Origin: Pedobacter jeongneungensis | GTDB taxonomy: Bacteria > Bacteroidota > Bacteroidia > Sphingobacteriales > Sphingobacteriaceae | NCBI RefSeq assembly: GCF_000633455.1 | Contig: NZ_AYMG01000023.1 | Span: forward strand, 248,001 to 312,000 | DNA: 64,000 nucleotides | Direction: 5' to 3' | Shown: piece after piece, positions 1 to 7,747 of the stretch | Numbering within the stretch: the stretch's first letter is position 1 | Layout: every line of letters begins with the position of its first letter | Notes under the pieces: generated by a model | What the model was told of the DNA's origin: nothing | What the model saw: the letters and a program-made list of their open reading frames with translations, nothing else | Databases searched by the model: none | Program-made: the position numbers and the translations under genes

Positions 1-1333
1 TGTGGATTTGAAAATCGTTGGTCTTCGGAACAGCTATCACCCACTGCCTAACAGTTTTATTTTTTCTTAAAAAAGCTAAAAAATCGGTCTTATTGTTAAA
101 CTGTTCATAGTCATTTTTAAATTCGGGCGAATGGTACAATCTCAACTGTACGGTATCTGTATTTTTGTAGGATAGATATAATTGGCTTGGTTGATCGGGC
201 TGTGCGAATTCTTTTACCTTAACCGATAAACTACTGCTTTTAATCTCTTCAATTAAATTTTTGGCATTCTCTGCCCCAATGCTTTTAGGGAAAGCATCAA
301 TCGCTTTTTCGGCCAAAGCAACTGCCGTAATCAGGTTTTGTTTATTGGTATCAACCGGTAATTGTGCATTTTTATGCATAACGGCCTGTTCGTATAAAAT
401 ATCAGCAAAAACTTCGGTTTCTTTACTTTGCTCCGCCAACTGACTTAAAGCGTTATAATATAATTCTTGTCTGTCGCCGGTAAAATGCTGTTGCACAAAT
501 TTTAACCTTTTTAAATCCACATCTGCCAGTGCTGAAGTATTACTGTTGCCCTGATGAAATCTGATCAGGTTTTTAAACAGCTGCAAAGCCTGTGCTTTAA
601 ATGAAGTGCTATCGGCCGATATGGTAATGTTTAAAAATACCTGTCTGTCACCAAACCAATCAGCATTGCTCATGTCGATTAATTCATCATCATATTGTGT
701 AAGGCCTAGTTGTGTATTGTTAAAAACATCGAGGGCACGGTGGGCCAGCAGGTCGTATAAAGTAGGTCTAAAGCTTCTGTATTTTTTATCCCCGGCTAAA
801 ACCGCATCTAAAGTATCTACTTTCGTCTGTTGTAAAATCTGGCTCTCTTTTAACGATAACAAGTAATATTTTACCGTTTCATCATTTAATTTTTTAATGT
901 TCCAGGTCTTAATGTCATCACCAATGTCGCCCTGTACCTGTGTACGCTGATTAATTTGCCACTGGTTTTGCTGCAGATAATTCCAATAGGTTTCGGCCAA
1001 AAGTGATTGTAAAATACTTTTTTCGGGCTGTTTGGCATTGCCAATATCTTTACGCAAATCGATCAAAATTTTATCAAAAGCATTTTCTTCCAAGTAACTC
1101 TGAAACACCATCCGGTAAATCACCGATTTAACGAGCAAAGGCGTATTATGCGTTTGACGTGCCTGCTCATTTATTTTTTCCACCAAAGCCAGTGCATCTT
1201 TGGGTTTAGCCAGGTTGGCGATAGAATCGATCCTGTAAAAATCGTTGAGTGTATATTTTTGTTGTGCAGAAACATGTAACGACATCAAAATGAGGAGAAA
1301 AAATAAGGCGGGGAGGCGTAATGATATATTCAT
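1..1333 (-). CDS. Alpha-2-macroglobulin-like exported protein, N-terminal part (cut by window edge)
   Basis: The reading frame is open from the ATG at 1331-1333 to the window edge, giving about 444 residues without a stop; the rest lies outside. The N-terminus (MNISLRLPALFFLLILMSLH, then VSAQQ) is a clear signal peptide. The body is helical and TPR-like, with phrases such as NDFYRIDSIANLAKPKDAL and a stretch of short helices. Near the cut end it turns into beta-rich sequence (LYLSYKNTDTVQLRLY, RQWVIAVPK) of the kind seen in MG1/MG2 macroglobulin domains. Bacteroidota carry giant proteins of this layout, about 2000 residues, annotated as alpha-2-macroglobulin family, thought to act as periplasmic protease traps. 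The family call rests on general resemblance, because the thioester and later MG domains are not in the window. Confidence 0.6.
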   Translation of the reverse strand, partial: MNISLRLPALFFLLILMSLHVSAQQKYTLNDFYRIDSIANLAKPKDALALVEKINEQARQTHNTPLLVKSVIYRMVFQSYLEENAFDKILIDLRKDIGNAKQPEKSILQSLLAETYWNYLQQNQWQINQRTQVQGDIGDDIKTWNIKKLNDETVKYYLLSLKESQILQQTKVDTLDAVLAGDKKYRSFRPTLYDLLAHRALDVFNNTQLGLTQYDDELIDMSNADWFGDRQVFLNITISADSTSFKAQALQLFKNLIRFHQGNSNTSALADVDLKRLKFVQQHFTGDRQELYYNALSQLAEQSKETEVFADILYEQAVMHKNAQLPVDTNKQNLITAVALAEKAIDAFPKSIGAENAKNLIEEIKSSSLSVKVKEFAQPDQPSQLYLSYKNTDTVQLRLYHSPEFKNDYEQFNNKTDFLAFLRKNKTVRQWVIAVPKTNDFQIH

Positions 1334-1483
1334 AGGTAGCTTGCGTTTTTACTATAGATGGGCTGAACGCTTAAATTCCATAAGCGATTGATATTTATCT
1401 GATTCTTATACGAATCTAAGTATTAATGAACTAAATGTTACAACCAGCAAACATTAAGGTTTTTAACATTCGCGGCATAACAT

Positions 1484-1491
1484 TATCTTTG
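1484..1491 (+). promoter_or_regulatory. Bacteroidota -7 element (TATCTTTG) directly before ribH
   Basis: TATCTTTG matches the Bacteroidota -7 consensus TAnnTTTG exactly. Only four bases separate it from the ribH ATG, so transcription would start at or within a base or two of the start codon and the mRNA would be leaderless or nearly so. No clear -33 TTG is visible at the ideal distance; a T-run at about 1460-1464 sits in that area. Confidence 0.5.
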
Positions 1492-1495
1492 CCCC

Positions 1496-1987
1496 ATGTC
1501 AACACAATTAAAAAATCTATCCGATTTCTCTCATACCACCGTTCCTAGCGGTGCAAACTATAAATTCGGGATTATTGTAGCCGAGTGGAATGCCGAAATT
1601 ACCGGTGCTTTATACAATGGTGCATTAAAAACCCTGTTAGCAAATGGCGTTGCCGAAGAAAATATTATTTCTTTACCGGTACCCGGAAGTTTTGAATTAA
1701 CCGGTGGTGCAGAAATTCTGTTGAGCAAAAGAAGCGATATTGATGCGGTAATCTGCTTAGGCTGTGTAATACAGGGCGATACCAAACATTTCGATTTTAT
1801 TTGCGATGCAGTGGCGCAGGGCGTAACCAATGTTGGCATTAAATACAGTAAACCGGTTATTTTTGGGGTGCTAACCACCAATAATTTAGAGCAGGCGCAA
1901 GACCGTGCAGGCGGCAAACATGGCAATAAAGGCGATGAAGCTGCAATTACAGCGATTAAAATGGCCGATTTTTCTGCACAGATTTAA
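1496..1987 (+). CDS. ribH: 6,7-dimethyl-8-ribityllumazine synthase
   Basis: Catalyses the penultimate step of riboflavin synthesis: it condenses 5-amino-6-ribitylamino-uracil with 3,4-dihydroxy-2-butanone 4-phosphate to give lumazine, in the cytoplasm as a pentamer or icosahedral shell. At 163 residues it has normal family length. Visible motifs are the substrate-stacking aromatic in AEWN (W31), PGSFE at 63-67, GCVIQGDTKHFD at 89-100 with the catalytic His98, FGVLTTNN at 123-130, and the phosphate-binding AGGKHGNKG at 138-146. The gene stands alone and is not in a rib operon, which is common in Bacteroidota. The start is fixed by the N-terminal length and by the promoter element four bases upstream. 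Confidence 0.97.
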   Translation: MSTQLKNLSDFSHTTVPSGANYKFGIIVAEWNAEITGALYNGALKTLLANGVAEENIISLPVPGSFELTGGAEILLSKRSDIDAVICLGCVIQGDTKHFDFICDAVAQGVTNVGIKYSKPVIFGVLTTNNLEQAQDRAGGKHGNKGDEAAITAIKMADFSAQI

Positions 1988-2040
1988 ACTTGCGTTTTAA
2001 TAATTATTTGTAACTTAGAAGTTTAAAATTTATCAGATCG

Positions 2041-2163
2041 ATGAAAAAAGTAGCCATCTTATTATTGGCGGTGTTCTGCACCATTACCATTTTAGAATCT
2101 TGTTCTTCTAAACTTTGTCCTGCCTATGGATCTTATCCAGAAGGTAAACGCAGAAGAAATTAA
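2041..2163 (+). CDS. Small lipoprotein, 40 residues
   Basis: A 40-codon frame beginning MKKVAILLLAVFCTITILES and followed by CSSKLCPAYG, ending in a basic tail (EGKRRRN). The hydrophobic N-terminus followed by L-E-S-C fits a lipoprotein signal, giving a mature peptide of only about 19 residues with a second cysteine. It lies 53 nt after ribH and 89 nt before ytxJ, on the same strand. Tiny lipoproteins with a CPAY motif and a basic tail are common in Bacteroidota; no function is known to me. The frame is too short to be certain from length alone; the signal sequence is the main support. Confidence 0.6.
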   Translation: MKKVAILLLAVFCTITILESCSSKLCPAYGSYPEGKRRRN

Positions 2164-2252
2164 GCTTCATATCTACAATCTTCATATTCAGGTCATTTGC
2201 AGAACTTTATTCAATTGCAAGTGTTGTCCTGTAAAACAATATTTATCATATC

Positions 2253-2585
2253 ATGACTTGGGTTAACTTAACTTCAATAGAACAGCTTGATGAAATCAAA
2301 AACGCAAGCGGTTTTAGCCTTATTTTTAAGCACAGCACGCGATGCTCCATTAGTTTAATGGCTAAAAAGAATTTCGAATTTGATTGGGATGTAATTCCGG
2401 CAGATACAAAACTTTACTTTTTAGACCTGATCAGTTACCGCGACATTTCGAACAAAATTGCCGAATTATTTCAGGTAGCCCATCAATCGCCACAGATTTT
2501 ATTAATTAAAAACGGAGATTGTGTATTGGAAGCCTCGCACAGCGATATTTCTGCCGATGAAGTGGCCGAAGTGATTGCAGCTTAA
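2253..2585 (+). CDS. ytxJ: Bacillithiol-system redox protein YtxJ
   Basis: A 110-residue thioredoxin-fold protein of the YtxJ (DUF2847) family, linked to bacillithiol-dependent redox homeostasis, probably as a monothiol bacilliredoxin-like protein in the cytoplasm. The motif KHSTRCSIS (26-34) places the single active cysteine at residue 31, where other members have T-x-C-x-x-S. The later QSPQILLIKNG is the cis-proline strand of the thioredoxin fold. The whole protein is the domain, as usual for the family. A hairpin terminator follows 20 nt after the stop. The assignment rests on the recognisable family sequence. Confidence 0.88.
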   Translation: MTWVNLTSIEQLDEIKNASGFSLIFKHSTRCSISLMAKKNFEFDWDVIPADTKLYFLDLISYRDISNKIAELFQVAHQSPQILLIKNGDCVLEASHSDISADEVAEVIAA

Positions 2586-2605
2586 CCATAAAAAAGATTT
2601 CAGAC

Positions 2606-2638
2606 AAAGGGTATTCAAGCAATTGGATACCCTTTTTT
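2606..2638 (+). terminator. Intrinsic terminator after ytxJ
   Basis: AAAGGGTAT (2606-2614) pairs perfectly with ATACCCTTT (2627-2635) across a 12-nt loop, and the T-run continues to 2638. It ends the ytxJ transcript. Confidence 0.8.
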
Positions 2639-2647
2639 GTGATTGAT

Positions 2648-2770
2648 GTTTTTTTTAGAAAAGCAACGTCCTGTGTGTTATCGGTTGCGGTAGTCCTGCT
2701 GTACACTCTAGTCCCGATTGAAAAAAATCGGGAGCTGCCGTTCCCATCAGGTTTATTACCGAAAGGCCTG
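2648..2770 (+). repeat. Dispersed intergenic repeat, copy A
   Basis: The stretch has the ordered blocks AGAAAAGCAA, CGGTTGCGGTAGTCCTGCTG, CCCGATT...AATCGGGAGCTG and CCCATCAGGTTTA. The same blocks in the same order recur near 59080-59210, and split and inverted near 16620-17105. It contains a small hairpin (CCCGATT/AATCGGG) and no coding potential. Confidence 0.6.
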
Positions 2771-2788
2771 TGTGGGGGAAACATCAAA

Positions 2789-2957
2789 CGTTCCTACGGA
2801 ACGAAAAACGCCTATTAGTTTATATTACCTATGAGCCGTCCCGATGGGACGTACAACAATATACATAACAAATATACCGTTACATGCACCGTCCCAGAGG
2901 GACGCATCATGGGTAGCAAAAATAATGTTTTATTATTGGTGTCGTTCCGTAGGAACG
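2789..2957. repeat. Cluster of four REP-like 15-bp palindromes
   Basis: Four palindromes with 6-bp perfect arms and a 3-nt centre lie at about 50-bp intervals: CGTTCCTACGGAACG (2789-2803), CGTCCCGATGGGACG (2837-2851), CGTCCCAGAGGGACG (2890-2904) and CGTTCCGTAGGAACG (2943-2957). The outer two are exact reverse complements of each other, centre included; the inner two share CGTCCC arms. The spacers differ in sequence, so this is not a CRISPR. It resembles the paired REP/BIME elements mobilised by RAYT transposases, none of which is in the window. Confidence 0.7.
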
Positions 2958-3020
2958 TTTCGTGAAACAACAATTATATTGATCAGATTTCGGTTTGTGG
3001 GGACACAGACCGAGGTAACA

Positions 3021-3051
3021 TAAAAAAGGTCCCGATTTACATCGAGACCTT
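3021..3051 (-). terminator. Intrinsic terminator after mqo
   Basis: Read on the minus strand, AAGGTCTCGAT (3051-3041) pairs with ATCGGGACCTT (3036-3026) with one G-T wobble and a 4-nt loop, followed by a run of six T (3027-3022, partly overlapping the stem end). It lies just after the mqo stop. Confidence 0.8.
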
Positions 3052-3073
3052 CTAAAATTATAATGGTTATAGC

Positions 3074-4591
3074 TTAAGCTATAACCGTATTTTCTATTTT
3101 CAACACCTTTGAAGTTTTATCTCTGGTTGTTTTACAAAGCTCAGCATCCTGGGCAAGTGATTTGCCATAAGTTGGGATCATCTCTTTAATTTTAGCCTGC
3201 CATTCGTCAGTTGCAAGATCTTCAGCAAAACAACGGTTTAACAGATCAAGCATGATTGATACCGCCGTTGAAGCACCTGGAGAAGCACCTAACAAAGCTG
3301 CAATAGAACCATCGGCCGCACTAACCACCTCGGTACCAAACTCTAAAATACCACCTTGTTTTTCGTCCTTTTTAATTACCTGAACACGTTGTCCGGCATA
3401 TTCCAATTCCCAGTCTTTAAGCTCTGCAGTTGGTAAATATTCTTTTAACGCTTCCAATCTATCTTCTGGCGATTGCCTTACCTGCTCAATTAAATATTTC
3501 GTTAAATCGAGGTTGTGCAATCCGGCAGAAATCATCGGACGGATGTTATTAAATTTAATCGATTTCGGTAAATCCAAAAACGATCCATTTTTTAAAAACT
3601 TGGTCGAAAAACCAGCATAAGGCCCAAACAATAATGCTTGTTTACCATTAATCATCCTGGTATCTAAATGCGGAACCGACATTGGTGGCGCACCAACCGC
3701 TGCTTTTCCGTAAACTTTTGCATGGTGTTTTTTAATAATTTCCTCATTGGTACATTTTAACCATTGCCCGCTTACCGGGAAACCACCAAAACCTTTTCCT
3801 TCAGGAATGTCCGATCTCTCCAACAATGGTAACGAGCCACCACCAGCACCTATAAATACAAATTTTGCTACACGTTTACGTTTATCCCCACTTTCAAGAT
3901 CTTTAACCTTAATGACCCAGTTACCGTCCTTATTCTTTTTCAGGTCGCGGATTTCGTGGTTAAAATACGTGCTAACGTTACTTTGCTCCTTTAAGTTATT
4001 AAACATATCGCGGGTTAAAGTTCCAAAGTTGACATCAGTACCAAGATCCATCTTAGTTGCTGCAACTTTTTCGCCTTTTTTCCGGCCATCCATAATTAAT
4101 GGTGCCCAGTTTTTTACCTGCTCAGCATCTTCGGTATATTGCATATCGCTAAACAAATCGCACTGGGTTAATGCATCGTAGCGTTTTTTAAGATATTCTA
4201 CGTTCTTTTTCCCCCAAACAAAACTCATGTGGGGAATATTGCGGATAAAATTGCACGGGTCAGAAACCAATCCTTTATTGACCAGATAAGACCAAAACTG
4301 CTTAGATACCTCAAAATGCTCTGCAATCTGCACTGCTTTTTTAATTTCAACCGTACCGTCCTTCTTTTCGGGGGTATAATTTAATTCACAAAATGCAGAG
4401 TGCCCCGTTCCGGCATTATTCCATGCATCAGAACTTTCTGCTGCCGCAATATCCAAACGTTCGTAAATTTCTATACTTAAGTTGGGCTCTAATTGTTTTA
4501 ATAAAACACCAAGGGTTGCACTCATGATGCCAGCCCCTATTAAAATTACATCAGCGTCAGTTTTACCAACTGTCTTTTTCTTTTTTGTCAT
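3074..4591 (-). CDS. mqo: Malate:quinone oxidoreductase
   Basis: An FAD-dependent, membrane-associated dehydrogenase that oxidises malate to oxaloacetate and passes electrons to the quinone pool, joining the TCA cycle to respiration. The 505 residues match the usual length. Residues 13-30 form the FAD Rossmann motif (DADVILIGAGIMSATLGVLL), followed by the family signature AWNNAGTGHSAFCELNYTP (about 56-74). Further conserved blocks are FVFIGAGGGSLPLLE and the C-terminal GILEFGTEVVSAADGSIAALLGASPGAS region split over about 415-445. The gene is monocistronic, with its own promoter-like TAAATTTG upstream and a terminator after the stop. A very lysine-rich N-terminus (MTKKKKTVGK) precedes the domain. 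Confidence 0.97.
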   Translation of the reverse strand: MTKKKKTVGKTDADVILIGAGIMSATLGVLLKQLEPNLSIEIYERLDIAAAESSDAWNNAGTGHSAFCELNYTPEKKDGTVEIKKAVQIAEHFEVSKQFWSYLVNKGLVSDPCNFIRNIPHMSFVWGKKNVEYLKKRYDALTQCDLFSDMQYTEDAEQVKNWAPLIMDGRKKGEKVAATKMDLGTDVNFGTLTRDMFNNLKEQSNVSTYFNHEIRDLKKNKDGNWVIKVKDLESGDKRKRVAKFVFIGAGGGSLPLLERSDIPEGKGFGGFPVSGQWLKCTNEEIIKKHHAKVYGKAAVGAPPMSVPHLDTRMINGKQALLFGPYAGFSTKFLKNGSFLDLPKSIKFNNIRPMISAGLHNLDLTKYLIEQVRQSPEDRLEALKEYLPTAELKDWELEYAGQRVQVIKKDEKQGGILEFGTEVVSAADGSIAALLGASPGASTAVSIMLDLLNRCFAEDLATDEWQAKIKEMIPTYGKSLAQDAELCKTTRDKTSKVLKIENTVIA

Positions 4592-4987
4592 CTTACTTTA
4601 AAGGAGTTACAAATTTAGAATGATTTTAAACATCCCACGAATTTTAGGACATTAAATCTTAAAAAAATTGCCTAAAAATTAGAAATATTTCCTTTTTATA
4701 GAAGCATTTATCAAAGTTTAGTCCAAAGTTTAAAGGCTTAAGCATTAAATTTTAAAAAGACATTAAAACAACATTAGAACAGTGTTATCAATCTTTCAAA
4801 AACCTATTCTAATAAGTAACATATTTTATCATCCTCCACCAAAATGGCGACATTTTTTAATAGTTTTTCAACAAAACACAAAATCAGCCAAAAAAAATCA
4901 TACGAATATCAACAAACGGCTATTTATTATTTTTTTTCACGACGAAAAACTTAGTTTTATCCATCTATTTATAAAGCCATCAACCTC
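4592..4987. other. A/T-rich divergent spacer
   Basis: 396 bp between the divergent mqo and lipoprotein genes. Besides the mqo promoter element, only A/T-rich sequence is seen; I see no convincing gene, repeat or RNA. Confidence 0.5.
4610..4617 (-). promoter_or_regulatory. -7 element of mqo (TAAATTTG)
   Basis: On the minus strand, TAAATTTG is an exact TAnnTTTG match ending 18 nt before the mqo ATG, a normal distance for a short leader. The -33 element is not clear. Confidence 0.5.
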
Positions 4988-6289
4988 ATGAAAAAACTAA
5001 TCCTTTTTGGTACAATACTATTTTTTACCGCATGTTCCGGAGAGAAAACCGATCAGCTGCTGCTCGAACTCGACAAAAAGAAACTGGAAGAGAATATTAA
5101 TTATGATAAAATTACCTTTTACAAGTTTACCAAAATAGCCGTACGCTCAACAGCCGTACAAGACACCACTCAACCTGAATATCAGAAATTCAGTAAACAG
5201 GCACAAAGTGTGGTTAAAACTTTGAATAGCATTAACGGCCACAGCAAAGAAAATATTTCTGTAATTGACGCGTTGATGGTGTATAAGGAATATAGATCGG
5301 TTAAACAATTTGTAAAAGAAACTGATGAAGATGTTTTTCCACTTTTAACTGCTGGTTTTATTGCCATGAATAACGGGGCGAGAACCCCCATTTCCTTTTT
5401 TAAAGATTTTAACAAAGCCTATTATCAAAACATAGAACATGCCATTTTAAGCATGGCTGTATTAACTACGAGAGATCTAGGACAACCCTTCGCACTCTAC
5501 GAATGTGCTAAAACCCAGCCCGAGCTACTGGATGATTGTGAAATCAAAACCCTGCTCGAATTTGTCAGGGGCTTTTTGTTCTTCAGCAATAATTTATTTT
5601 ACCTATCAGAAGACGGCCTTTCGAGAAACATTAAATGGCTTGATAAAAATGAGAAAATCCCATTGCCTTACACCAAATCTTTTTTTGGCTGGGGAAATTT
5701 AAATGACGAGCAAACACATGTAGCTTTTCATAGCATGAATTATATTTTCAGGGGTTTCGACCGGATGAGGATGGAGCGGAAAATAGATGAGGAAAGATCA
5801 CTGGAAGATTTTGAAGCTTTTTTAACTGATATGAACAAACTCGGAATCCAGAATGAATTGGTTTGGGGAATTACGGCATACCTCAATTTAAAGAAAGAAA
5901 AGCCCGAAAAATCGCTTCCGGCACTAGAAAAATTGAGCCAAAGTCCTTTATTTTCCAATTCGGAGCGCGAAGCCTTACAACAAACTATGGTTTACGTAAA
6001 AGACCGTAAATCTGATAAAGCCTTAACGGGTGTGTATGATAAAACATTTATAGGCAAAATAGCCACAAAATATATGATCGCCCTATTGGCTAAAGTAAAC
6101 TGGGAAAAACTGATGAAAGATCAGGGCGTTCCTTACACCAAAGAAGTATTTGCAGGCATCAATAAATTTAAAACGCTATCCAATTCAGTGAGTGAATATA
6201 CCCAACCCTCAACGATAGAAAACGGCAAGAAGGAAATCGGCAAAAAAGGTAGCGAGCTACTCGAAAAAGCTAAAGGATTATGGAATTAA
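4988..6289 (+). CDS. Lipoprotein of unknown function, 433 residues
   Basis: The N-terminus MKKLILFGTILFFTAC is a lipoprotein signal with the lipidated cysteine at residue 16, so the protein should be membrane-anchored in the periplasm or outer membrane. The mature part is mostly helical and charged, with repeat-like helical hairpins (ERSLEDFEAFLTDMNKLGIQ; LNLKKEKPEKSLPALEKL) that suggest a TPR-like solenoid in the second half. The extreme C-terminus (NGKKEIGKKGSELLEKAKGL) is a basic amphipathic helix. I do not recognise the family. It is transcribed alone, divergently from mqo, and converges on the VOC gene. Confidence 0.75.
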   Translation: MKKLILFGTILFFTACSGEKTDQLLLELDKKKLEENINYDKITFYKFTKIAVRSTAVQDTTQPEYQKFSKQAQSVVKTLNSINGHSKENISVIDALMVYKEYRSVKQFVKETDEDVFPLLTAGFIAMNNGARTPISFFKDFNKAYYQNIEHAILSMAVLTTRDLGQPFALYECAKTQPELLDDCEIKTLLEFVRGFLFFSNNLFYLSEDGLSRNIKWLDKNEKIPLPYTKSFFGWGNLNDEQTHVAFHSMNYIFRGFDRMRMERKIDEERSLEDFEAFLTDMNKLGIQNELVWGITAYLNLKKEKPEKSLPALEKLSQSPLFSNSEREALQQTMVYVKDRKSDKALTGVYDKTFIGKIATKYMIALLAKVNWEKLMKDQGVPYTKEVFAGINKFKTLSNSVSEYTQPSTIENGKKEIGKKGSELLEKAKGLWN

Positions 6290-6386
6290 TTTTTTTAACC
6301 ACAAATTAAAAGGATGCACACAGATAAATGGTAATAGCATTAAATATGTGCAACCCTAACCGAGCTGATGGTTCTAAAGCCTAAAA

Positions 6387-6740
6387 TTAATCTATATGGC
6401 TTAAAATATTGACCAACTTCCCAAAGGGATCTCTGGTATAAAAACGCCTGACACCCCATGGTTCATCGGCAGGACCGTACTCAATAGGAAATCCAGCTGC
6501 TTTCACCTTTTCCAATACCTCATTAACATTTTCAACTTCGATGGATAAATCTGGAGTGGGCGTACCTGATCCGCCTTCGGAGGCAAAACTGATCTGCACA
6601 TCCATTTTTTGATCAGCGGCACCATAGGTGGCAATCCACCCATGATCCATCATCAGATCCAGACCTAAAATATCTCTATAAAAAATCGCCGCATCGGCAA
6701 TTTTTTGGGTATCGATATTAAATACAATTCTTTTTACCAT
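6387..6740 (-). CDS. VOC superfamily (glyoxalase/bleomycin-resistance type) protein
   Basis: A single-domain VOC protein of 117 residues if started at the ATG at 6738-6740 (MVKRIVFNIDTQKIADAAIF). An upstream ATG at 6765-6767 adds nine residues that do not resemble the fold. The signature is a beta-alpha-beta-beta-beta module: AAIFYRDILGLDLMMDHGWI, then PDLSIEVENVNEVLEKVKAA, and the C-terminal PWGVRRFYTRDPFGKLVNIL, where DPFGKLVN is the classic last strand. Members bind a divalent metal and act as isomerases, dioxygenases or antibiotic-binding proteins; the substrate cannot be told here. It lies downstream of msrA on the same strand, separated by a hairpin repeat. Confidence 0.85.
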   Translation of the reverse strand: MVKRIVFNIDTQKIADAAIFYRDILGLDLMMDHGWIATYGAADQKMDVQISFASEGGSGTPTPDLSIEVENVNEVLEKVKAAGFPIEYGPADEPWGVRRFYTRDPFGKLVNILSHID

Positions 6741-6762
6741 AAGAAACTGTAAATATAGTGTT

Positions 6763-6828
6763 GTCATCCTGAGCTTGTCGAAGGAACTGCTTAAATTAAT
6801 GTAAGCGATTCAACAAGCTCAGCGTGAC
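6763..6828. repeat. Imperfect inverted repeat of the TCCTGAGCTTGTCGAAGGA family
   Basis: GTCATCCTGAGCTTGT (6763-6778) pairs with ACAAGCTCAGCGTGAC (6813-6828) with two mismatches. A sister element is at 48391-48450 and a half copy is near 17148-17172. It is a dispersed intergenic palindrome common in Bacteroidota and may serve as a transcript barrier between msrA and the VOC gene. Confidence 0.7.
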
Positions 6829-6875
6829 GGGTTTTAATCAAAATCTAATTTATGAGATAAACCTCATTTACCCTA

Positions 6876-7475
6876 TTAATTTTTAAGCTTCGCTTTAAAT
6901 ATCTTTTCCAGTTTATCTATTTTTGGCTGGATCACCAATCTGCAATAAGGTTCGCTTCCATTTTTATTGAAATAGTTCTGGTGATAATTCTCAGCCACAT
7001 AAAAGGGTTTGGCCGCTTCAATAGCGGTGACCACTTTTTTGCCGTAAGCATTGGTTTTGTTTAATTCTGCTTTATATTTTTCGGCAAGCAATTTTTGTTC
7101 AGGTGTATGGTAAAAAACTACTGAACGGTATTGTGTTCCACTATCAGCCCCCTGACGGTTTAAGGTTGTAGGATCGTGACTTTTCCAAAACACCTCCAGT
7201 AAATCATCGTAAGAAATCACCAAGGGGTTATAGGTAATTTCTAAAACCTCCGCATGTCCGGTTGCACCAGTGCATACTTCTTCGTAAGTTGGATTGGCTA
7301 AAGTACCTCCCTCATAGCCCGATTTTACCGAAACTACCCCTTTTAAACGTTGAAATATTGCTTCGGTACACCAAAAACAGCCCATTCCGAAGGTTGCTTT
7401 TTCTGTCTTTTTCCCTTGTGCATTGGCCTGGTTTAACGCCAATACAGCCAGTAGAATTAAAATTATTTTTCTCAT
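6876..7475 (-). CDS. msrA: Peptide-methionine (S)-S-oxide reductase, exported
   Basis: Repairs oxidised methionine by reducing Met-S-sulfoxide. The 199 residues start with a cleavable signal peptide (MRKIILILLAVLALNQANAQ), so the enzyme works in the periplasm. The catalytic motif GMGCFWCTEAIF puts the nucleophilic cysteine at 33. Further conserved blocks are GYEGG (53-57), GHAEV (73-77), HDPTTLNRQGAD followed by GTQYRS (100-118), and AENYHQNYF (161-169). A resolving cysteine is at 178 (EPYCR). No msrB lies next to it. The assignment is secure; the reductant for this exported form is not evident from the neighbours. Confidence 0.96.
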   Translation of the reverse strand: MRKIILILLAVLALNQANAQGKKTEKATFGMGCFWCTEAIFQRLKGVVSVKSGYEGGTLANPTYEEVCTGATGHAEVLEITYNPLVISYDDLLEVFWKSHDPTTLNRQGADSGTQYRSVVFYHTPEQKLLAEKYKAELNKTNAYGKKVVTAIEAAKPFYVAENYHQNYFNKNGSEPYCRLVIQPKIDKLEKIFKAKLKN

Positions 7476-7747
7476 TTTGTGTGTTTTTATTTATTTGTCG
7501 GAAATCATTCTTAAACCTTACAAGTATATTGAATGATTCATATCTAATTATACGCAAAAAAACAGGCTGTAGTTTGCATTAAATCAATAATGGATTTTGT
7601 GTGACAATCGCAACAATTTGTTGATTTCGCTGTTAATGTTAATAACTTAAAACATTGATTAACAAATTTTTAATTAGCTATTTCGTTAGCCAAATACACT
7701 TATTAACAATTCTTTTTTAAATTCGTATAACATTAAAATTTAAAATT

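Noticed and set aside
261-866. Two plus-strand frames inside the first gene
   Set aside because: They run antisense to the macroglobulin-like frame, which is open throughout and has a signal peptide; the plus frames have no family features.
2789-2957. CRISPR-like spacing of palindromes
   Set aside because: The repeats are only 15 bp, of two types, and the intervals are not spacer-like; no cas gene is nearby.
4782-4991. 69-codon frame in the spacer before the lipoprotein gene
   Set aside because: Very A/T-rich composition (Phe, Ile, Lys, Asn), no motif, and it runs into the next start.
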